Shown here: one piece after another, positions 6,640 through 10,445 of the stretch
Layout of the letters: each line of letters begins with the position of its first letter
Position numbering within the stretch: position 1 is the stretch's first letter
Assembly (NCBI GenBank): GCA_002314455.1
Contig: DCFZ01000034.1
Span: 36,557 to 47,001 of the forward strand
Direction of reading: 5' to 3'
DNA length: 10,445 bases
Origin: Lentisphaeria bacterium UBA1791
Lineage (GTDB): Bacteria; Verrucomicrobiota; Lentisphaeria; Victivallales; Victivallaceae
Made by a program: the position numbers and the translations under genes
The notes under the pieces: generated by a model
What the model saw: only the letters and a program-made list of their open reading frames with translations
What the model was told of the DNA's origin: nothing
Databases searched by the model: none

Positions 6640-7850
6640 CCGGGAATACGTTGAAAGTAAATCAGCAAAAGCATCAGCAAGTAGCTTGCCGGAGTCAGCA
6701 CGAACGATGCCGTCAAGCCGATCTGATCGCCTAAAATGCCCATGCACCACGCCGCGAATCCGCATCCGGGGATCCCTGCGCAACTCAACAGGATGAAGAT
6801 CATCGTCGGGTCGTCTTCGGGCATGCACAAAGTGCAGTAACTTTGCACACTGACCCAAAACGGCGCCACGGCGACGCCGCAAAGTCCCAGCAGTATGAAA
6901 ATGCTCCCGAGCGCGATGCCCCGGGATGGGATTTGCGTCGCCAGCGGGATCAGCGGAGTCAGCAACAAGGTGATCCCCGCAAAAACGAGCAGCGATTGGC
7001 GAATTTTTTCTTCGCGGATCCACGCCCCGAAGCCCAACCTGCCGCAAAACATTGCAAAACACCACGTCCCGACGGAAAAAGCGCAGATCATTGCGTCTGC
7101 GTGCAATTCCAACTCCAGAAAACTTGCAATCCAAAAAGTGATGCAGAACTCCCCGACTCCGGTGAAAAACATCGCGAGAAAAAACCACCAGAAACGCGCT
7201 TGCCGGACGACCGACCGGAATTGAAAACTCACTTTGGCGAAGTCAAGCACATCCGCCGCGTTGCGATCCGGCACGCCGGGGCGGGGAAACAGGAGCAAGA
7301 TACCGGGAACCAAGGTCAAAATCCCACAGATCAATACCAAAGTCCGCCACGTTGCGCCCACGTGCGGCAAGAGGGCGGCAAGAATCACCATCAACAGCAT
7401 CCCGCCGGGAGAAAATGCCTGTCCGATATTCATATAGCGGGCAGGCTCCACCGGGTGGCATTCCTGCAAATAGGGGGTCAGCAAACCCTCCAGAATTCCT
7501 TCCCCGATGCCGGCAAGCGTCAGGGTGACGAGGACGCCCCCGTACCCCGGTGCAAAGGCGGTTGCCATAATGCCGATGGCAAGCAGAATATTCGCCCACG
7601 CGAGCGACAACCGTTTCCCCCAGCGTCCCGCCAGAAATCCGCACCCGAGCATACTCAACACCATCGCGATGCTGATTGCCATTTGCAGAAATCCGCCGAG
7701 TCCCTTGTTGCCGTCTGCCAGCGAGAATCCGAGATCCTGCGCGAGCGCGGTCAGTACGAGCGGCAACACGATCGTACAGCAGGCGTAGCCGCTGAATGAG
7801 GCAAAAACGATCCCGTCGTGCAACGTCAACTGCAGTGCATTTTTTTTCAC
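6603..7850 (-). CDS. Major facilitator superfamily transporter, substrate unknown
   Basis: A 415-residue, strongly hydrophobic protein with about 12 predicted membrane segments and a central hydrophilic loop (about 190-215: FPRPGVPDRNAADVLDFAKVS). The first half carries an MFS motif A-like loop, GFLAGRWGKRLSLAW, between segments 2 and 3, and GIGEGILEGLLTPYLQECHP resembles the segment 4-5 region of sugar/anion-type members. Transport at the inner membrane is expected; the substrate cannot be read from the sequence. The start is GTG at 7850, supported by AGGGAG (7864-7859) 8 nt upstream and an in-frame stop at 7871-7869. A good promoter sits just upstream. The C-terminus is a basic tail (KKKAVAKPVRG) encoded by an A10 tract and a 15-nt sequence that recurs at 10375-10389, so its last codons may come from a terminator-like repeat rather than conserved coding sequence. 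Confidence 0.88.
   Translation of the reverse strand: MKKNALQLTLHDGIVFASFSGYACCTIVLPLVLTALAQDLGFSLADGNKGLGGFLQMAISIAMVLSMLGCGFLAGRWGKRLSLAWANILLAIGIMATAFAPGYGGVLVTLTLAGIGEGILEGLLTPYLQECHPVEPARYMNIGQAFSPGGMLLMVILAALLPHVGATWRTLVLICGILTLVPGILLLFPRPGVPDRNAADVLDFAKVSFQFRSVVRQARFWWFFLAMFFTGVGEFCITFWIASFLELELHADAMICAFSVGTWCFAMFCGRLGFGAWIREEKIRQSLLVFAGITLLLTPLIPLATQIPSRGIALGSIFILLGLCGVAVAPFWVSVQSYCTLCMPEDDPTMIFILLSCAGIPGCGFAAWCMGILGDQIGLTASFVLTPASYLLMLLLIYFQRIPGKKKAVAKPVRG
6615..6629 (-). repeat. 15-nt dispersed repeat, copy 1
   Basis: The minus strand reads GCTGTTGCAAAACCT, identical to 10375-10389 on the plus strand. In this copy it overlaps the last codons of the MFS gene and the right arm of a terminator-like hairpin. 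Confidence 0.5.
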
Positions 7851-7891
7851 CGTGAAATCTCCCTGTCGTCATCCTTGCTGGTGATTCCCTT

Positions 7892-7920
7892 AAAATAGAC
7901 GCGCTGTCGCGCATTGTAAA
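7892..7920 (-). promoter_or_regulatory. Sigma-70-type promoter for the MFS gene
   Basis: On the minus strand, TTTACA (7920-7915) and TATTTT (7897-7892) are separated by 17 nt. They lie about 40 nt upstream of the GTG start and its AGGGAG site. The promoter lies wholly on the MFS side of the guaA remnant, so the transporter carries its own promoter. Confidence 0.6.
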
Positions 7921-8032
7921 GCCGCATTTCCGGTTTTTGGGCGTTTTTCTGTCTTTTACAAGAGATAACGCAGATTTTTTCCTTCACTTCGCGCAAGATC
8001 GCGGGATCGTTCCTTTTTTATTCCGGGGGGGG
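7921..8032. other. Non-coding stretch between the MFS promoter and the guaA remnant
   Basis: About 110 bases rich in T and G runs (several T5-T7 tracts and a G8 tract at its right edge). No gene, no strong hairpin and no GuaA-like sequence in any frame was seen. This is where the junction between the remnant and foreign or rearranged DNA must lie. Confidence 0.5.
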
Positions 8033-8186
8033 CGGCGATCCGACGGCATGGCGGCGGACTGGGTGCGTTTGCCCTACGACTTGCTCGATCAAATATCGCG
8101 CCGCATCGTCAACGAGGTAAAAGGGGGCAACCGCGGCGTTTACGACGTCACGTCCACCCCCCCCGAGCACCATCGAGTGGGAATGA
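8033..8186 (+). pseudogene. guaA: Orphan C-terminal fragment of GMP synthase, frameshifted
   Basis: From about 8033 the frame reads RRSDGMAADWVRLPYDLLDQ, then ISRRIVNEVKG (8093-8125) and NRGVYDVTS up to 8155. This matches the extreme C-terminus of glutamine-hydrolysing GMP synthase (pattern DGMTADW.RLPYD..L..ISNRI.NEV.G.NRVVYD.SSKPPATIEWE). A run of eight C (8157-8164) then breaks the frame: dropping one C restores TPPSTIEWE and the stop TGA at 8184-8186, the canonical GuaA ending. Only about 50 of roughly 510 codons remain. Neither the ATP-pyrophosphatase domain nor the glutaminase domain is present in any upstream frame, and similarity stops at a run of eight G (8025-8032). It converges on pyk, ending 8 nt before the pyk stop. 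It is either a deletion remnant or the displaced 3' end left by an element integrating in guaA. An in-frame ATG at 7937 would give a 132-residue protein, which I do not regard as real. Confidence 0.85.
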
Positions 8187-8194
8187 CCATCCCG

Positions 8195-9640
8195 CTATTG
8201 CTCGACGGCGACTTTCAGTTCTCCAAAGGAGGATATGCAGAGCAAGTTGTTGCGTGCCTGACAATTGGAAAACTTGCCGAGCACGGCGACGAGATCTTCG
8301 TCTTTAAGGAGGTGGCGCGGATCGACGATGCTTGAGATCGCCAGCACCGCCTGCGTTTCCGGCGTCGCGTCAAACGGCACCGGCACGGGGAAAACGCCGT
8401 AGCTCAACGCCAGTTGCCGCATTGTGATCTCGTCGGGCGTCGGGGCGTAGATACGGATCTTGGGGCGAAATGCCGAGCAGAGCCGGGCGGAGCGGCCGCT
8501 CAACGTACTGCTGACGATCGCCTTGACCGGGATCGAATCGGGCGATTTGACTGCCGCCAGCAAGAGAAAATTGGCGGCGCTGTGCTCCTCTTGAGACGCG
8601 GCAAGTTCGGGGAAAAATTCTTCGGGCGCGCGTTCCGCTTCGCAGACGATCTTTCGCATCATCTCGACGGCGAGCAAGGGATATTGACCGTGCGCGGTCT
8701 CGCCGCTGAGCATAACGGCGTCGCTGCCGTCGTAAACGGCGTTGGCGACGTCGCTCACTTCGGCGCGCGTCGGCAACGGCGAATGCGTCATACTCTGCAA
8801 CATCTGCGTCGCCGTGATGACCGGTTTCGCGAACTCGCGCGCCTTGGCGATCAACTGTTTCTGGATCGCCGGAACTTCTTCCAGCGGAATCTCAATGCCG
8901 AGATCGCCGCGGGCGACCATGATGCCGTCCGCCGCGCGCAGGATCTCGTCGATGTGCGCAACGCCTTCACGGTTTTCGATCTTTGCGATGATCTTGATCT
9001 TTTTGCCCGCCTCGCCGAGCGCTGCGCGTACGGCCGTAATATCCGCGGCGTTGCGCACGAAAGAGTGGGCGACAAAGTCGCATTGCAAGGCAACTGCCGC
9101 CGCCAGAAATTCGCGGTCGCGCCCGGAAAGCGCCGGCGCTTTGAGCGCCACGTCCGGCACATTGACCGATTTGCGGTTTTCGACTACGCAGTCAAAGCAG
9201 AGTTCGGCGTCGAGGTAATCGGCTTCTTTGCCGACGACTTTCATCTCGACGGCGCCGTCGTCGCAGACGATGCGGCTCCCGACGGGGACTTCATCGGCAA
9301 AAGCGGCGTAGTTGACGCAGATGCGCCCGTCGCTTCCGGGGGTTCCCGAAACGCGGATCCGGTCGTTTTTTTTCAGCGCGACGCCGCTGTCGGCGACATC
9401 GCAGGTGCGGATGTTGGGACCTTTGGTGTCGATCATCACCGCGAGATTCGGCGATACTTCCCGGACGTGTCGGACGAATTCCGCAAAAAATTCCAGTTTC
9501 ATATGCGCGGAATTCATGCGGACAACGTCCATCCCGCGTTGATAAAGCTCGCGGATAAAGTCGACGTCGCCGTTTTCATCGGAGATCGTCGCGACGATTT
9601 TCGTCAGGTGCGGATGTGCGGGGTGCGAAAACGTTTTCAT
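8195..9640 (-). CDS. pyk: Pyruvate kinase
   Basis: A 481-residue cytoplasmic glycolytic enzyme converting phosphoenolpyruvate and ADP to pyruvate and ATP. Landmarks: TKIVATISD (13-21), RMNSAH (41-46), MIDTKGPNIRT (69-79) closing the B-domain hinge, HSFVRNAADI (192-201), IAKIENREG (218-226; catalytic Lys220, metal ligand Glu222), ARGDLGIEIP (243-252), KPVITATQMLQSM (272-284), PTRAEVSDVANAVYDGSDAVMLSGETA (290-316), then an allosteric C-domain (about 345-481). Length is normal. In place of the usual R-x-N-x-S-H motif it has R-x-N-S-A-H: the Ser that helps bind the monovalent cation is Ala, as I recall for Bacteroidetes-type enzymes (NTAH). The start at 9640 has AAAGGA 7 nt upstream. Its 3' end faces the guaA remnant 8 nt away. 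It is transcribed divergently from the superoxide reductase gene. Confidence 0.96.
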   Translation of the reverse strand: MKTFSHPAHPHLTKIVATISDENGDVDFIRELYQRGMDVVRMNSAHMKLEFFAEFVRHVREVSPNLAVMIDTKGPNIRTCDVADSGVALKKNDRIRVSGTPGSDGRICVNYAAFADEVPVGSRIVCDDGAVEMKVVGKEADYLDAELCFDCVVENRKSVNVPDVALKAPALSGRDREFLAAAVALQCDFVAHSFVRNAADITAVRAALGEAGKKIKIIAKIENREGVAHIDEILRAADGIMVARGDLGIEIPLEEVPAIQKQLIAKAREFAKPVITATQMLQSMTHSPLPTRAEVSDVANAVYDGSDAVMLSGETAHGQYPLLAVEMMRKIVCEAERAPEEFFPELAASQEEHSAANFLLLAAVKSPDSIPVKAIVSSTLSGRSARLCSAFRPKIRIYAPTPDEITMRQLALSYGVFPVPVPFDATPETQAVLAISSIVDPRHLLKDEDLVAVLGKFSNCQARNNLLCISSFGELKVAVEQ

Positions 9641-9673
9641 ACAGCTTTCCTTTCAAATGACCGTTCCGCATTT

Positions 9674-9702
9674 ACAATAGCCCGGCGTCACCTCTTTTTC
9701 AA
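9674..9702 (-). promoter_or_regulatory. Sigma-70-type promoter for pyk
   Basis: On the minus strand, TTGAAA (9702-9697) is separated by 17 nt from TATTGT (9679-9674), about 33 nt upstream of the pyk ATG. Confidence 0.55.
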
Positions 9703-9759
9703 CTGTGCAACGCGCTTTTTTGTCATTCTGCCTAGGATGGATCTTTTGCCGATTTTAAG

Positions 9760-9802
9760 TTTTTCCCGCGCCGAGCGGAAAAATGATTTGAAAAATTTTT
9801 CC
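9760..9802. promoter_or_regulatory. Three alternating half-sites upstream of the superoxide reductase gene, possible operator
   Basis: TTTTTCC (9760-9766), then 10 nt, GGAAAAAT (9777-9784), then 10 nt, ATTTTTCC (9795-9802). Neighbouring half-sites are exact inverted repeats of each other, and the right pair brackets the candidate -35 element. This fits a repressor or activator site better than a terminator, because it lies upstream of the likely transcription start. A/T-rich composition makes chance matches easier, so confidence is limited. Confidence 0.4.
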
Positions 9803-9815
9803 AAGCGTTTATACT
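9788..9815 (+). promoter_or_regulatory. Sigma-70-type promoter for the superoxide reductase gene
   Basis: TTGAAA (9788-9793) is followed after 16 nt by TATACT (9810-9815), about 30 nt upstream of the ATG. Confidence 0.6.
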
Positions 9816-9845
9816 GAATAATAGAGTCGGAAGAGGAGGTGAAAA

Positions 9846-10238
9846 ATGAAAAGAAGTGACGTTCTCGCGTGCAGTGTCTGTAAAATGACGGTCGAACTTC
9901 TCAATGCCGGAAGCGGCGTTCCCCCCGTGTGCTGCGATCAGCCGATGCAGATTCTGCCGGAACAGACGGCGGAATTCAGATTTGAGAAGCACGTGCCGTT
10001 TCCGCAGGAACTTTCCGGTGGCAGGATCCTCGTCAAGGTGGGGCGCGACGCCGCGCACCCGATGACGGCGGAGCACTATATCCAGTGGATTGAAATTTGC
10101 GACGGAAAAAATACACTGCGTCATGATTTCGCGCCGGAGGATGCGCCGGAAGCGGAATTTGCCATCCCCTGGAAAAAAGGCTTGATCATCCGCGAATTCT
10201 GCAATTTGCACGGCCTTTGGAAATATGTGATTCCGTAG
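9846..10238 (+). CDS. dfx: Superoxide reductase, two-iron desulfoferrodoxin type
   Basis: A 130-residue cytoplasmic protein that reduces superoxide to hydrogen peroxide without releasing oxygen, a common defence of anaerobes. The N-terminal desulforedoxin-like centre has four Cys: C9-x2-C12 and the adjacent C29-C30. The catalytic domain has EKHVPF (47-52; E47, K48 and iron ligand H49), H71 and H77 (HPMTAEHYIQW), and the C-terminal CNLHGLWK (119-126; thiolate ligand C119 and H122). All ligands for the square-pyramidal centre are present, and length matches the family. The start has a near-perfect Shine-Dalgarno AGGAGG (9834-9839) 6 nt before the ATG, implying strong translation. No rubredoxin electron donor gene lies beside it in the window. 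The TAG stop is followed by 38 in-frame sense codons (see findings). Confidence 0.96.
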   Translation: MKRSDVLACSVCKMTVELLNAGSGVPPVCCDQPMQILPEQTAEFRFEKHVPFPQELSGGRILVKVGRDAAHPMTAEHYIQWIEICDGKNTLRHDFAPEDAPEAEFAIPWKKGLIIREFCNLHGLWKYVIP

Positions 10239-10355
10239 TCGCAAAATCATTCATCGCCCGATGATTGGGCCGATGACCTTATGTTGCACGACGGCACATT
10301 TGAACTCTTGAACAACGACGAGAAAAAAGTCCTCGTCGTCAGCAAACTGGCGTAA
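10239..10355 (+). other. In-frame open stretch after the superoxide reductase stop; unrecognised
   Basis: Directly after the TAG at 10236-10238 the same frame continues for 38 codons to TAA at 10353. It includes an internal ATG at 10281 that would give a 24-residue peptide beginning MLHDGTFELL. No ribosome site precedes that ATG and I recognise no family; known superoxide reductases end at about CNLHGLWK, so this is not a lost part of the enzyme. It contains an 8-bp hairpin, ACGACGAG (10315-10322) with CTCGTCGT (10332-10339). It may be a gene remnant, a small peptide or untranslated sequence. Confidence 0.3.
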
Positions 10356-10371
10356 CCTGTGCAAAAGAAGA

Positions 10372-10417
10372 GGGGCTGTTGCAAAACCTTAACCGGCAAG
10401 CTACAGCCCCCTTTTTT
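10372..10417 (+). terminator. Rho-independent terminator after the superoxide reductase gene
   Basis: GGGGCTG (10372-10378) pairs with CAGCCCC (10404-10410). An inner TTGC (10379-10382) pairs with GCAA (10396-10399) across a 4-nt bulge, followed by C and six T (10412-10417). It is the strongest terminator shape in the window and probably ends the dfx transcript. Its left arm and loop contain a 15-nt sequence also found inverted at 6615-6629. Confidence 0.8.
10375..10389 (+). repeat. 15-nt dispersed repeat, copy 2
   Basis: GCTGTTGCAAAACCT lies within the left arm and loop of the terminator after dfx and matches the inverted copy at 6615-6629. Both copies sit in terminator-like hairpins, which suggests a spreading terminator element or the end of a small mobile element rather than shared ancestry of the genes. 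Confidence 0.5.
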
Positions 10418-10445
10418 GCTCTCATCTGATTTCGTAGCGTGGTGA

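Noticed and set aside
6843..7799. Open frame of 318 codons antisense to the MFS gene
   Set aside because: Pro/Gln/His/Lys-rich sequence typical of the complement of membrane-protein codons.
7937..8335. A 132-residue + strand protein overlapping the pyk 3' end
   Set aside because: Its middle is the GuaA C-terminus; residues before the G8 tract match nothing and those after the C8 tract are out-of-frame sequence antisense to pyk.
8414..9817. Open frame of 467 codons antisense to pyk
   Set aside because: Arg/Asp/Val-rich sequence with no family landmarks; it is the mirror of a clear pyruvate kinase and reflects GC-rich codon use.
10250..10263. Hairpin TCATC-GCCC-GATGA just after dfx as a terminator
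   Set aside because: No T tract follows; the convincing terminator is at 10372-10417.
10236..10355. Amber readthrough or stop reassignment after dfx
   Set aside because: TAG also ends the pyk and MFS genes at natural C-termini, so TAG acts as a normal stop, and superoxide reductase is complete before it.
1..10445. tRNA, rRNA, CRISPR array, riboswitch, integrase or transposase
   Set aside because: None could be recognised on either strand by reading; the mobile-element idea rests only on the guaA remnant and the 15-nt repeat.

Overview
The window looks like chromosome from a moderately GC-rich, Gram-negative-type anaerobe. My best guess is the PVC group, near Lentisphaerae/Victivallales. The grounds are indirect: an FAD-dependent oxidoreductase with a helical-repeat tail, two intracellular ceramidase-fold proteins, a pyruvate kinase with the 'N-S-A-H' variant motif of Bacteroidetes-like enzymes, and a desulforedoxin-type superoxide reductase typical of anaerobes. 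No rRNA, tRNA, transposase, integrase or CRISPR array was seen. There is no gene-free stretch over 300 bases.

Layout: (1) 3-1715 (+), 5'-truncated FAD oxidoreductase, converging with and overlapping by 18 bp (2) 1698-3026 (-), a ceramidase-like protein. (3) 3027-3160 is a divergent promoter region with near-identical TATATTAT -10 elements on both strands. (4) 3161-4666 (+), a second, diverged ceramidase-like protein, followed after 42 nt by (5) 4709-5554 (+), a membrane-anchored calcineurin-type phosphoesterase (YaeI/LpxG-like), which overlaps by 4 nt (6) 5551-6516 (+), a Cache sensor with two membrane segments and no visible output domain. These three probably form one operon. (7) 6603-7850 (-), an MFS transporter with a GTG start and its own promoter. 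(8) 8033-8186 (+), an orphan, frameshifted C-terminal piece of GMP synthase (guaA). (9) 8195-9640 (-), pyruvate kinase. (10) 9846-10238 (+), superoxide reductase, divergent from pyk, then a short in-frame open stretch and a strong terminator at 10372-10417.

The two points most worth a second look are the guaA remnant, which marks a rearrangement or island boundary between pyk and everything to its left, and the ceramidase-fold/phosphoesterase/Cache operon facing a second ceramidase-fold gene. The ceramidase-like pair differs in its catalytic motifs, and the phosphoesterase could act on a lipid or lipid A precursor at the inner membrane. The sequence does not establish any substrate.
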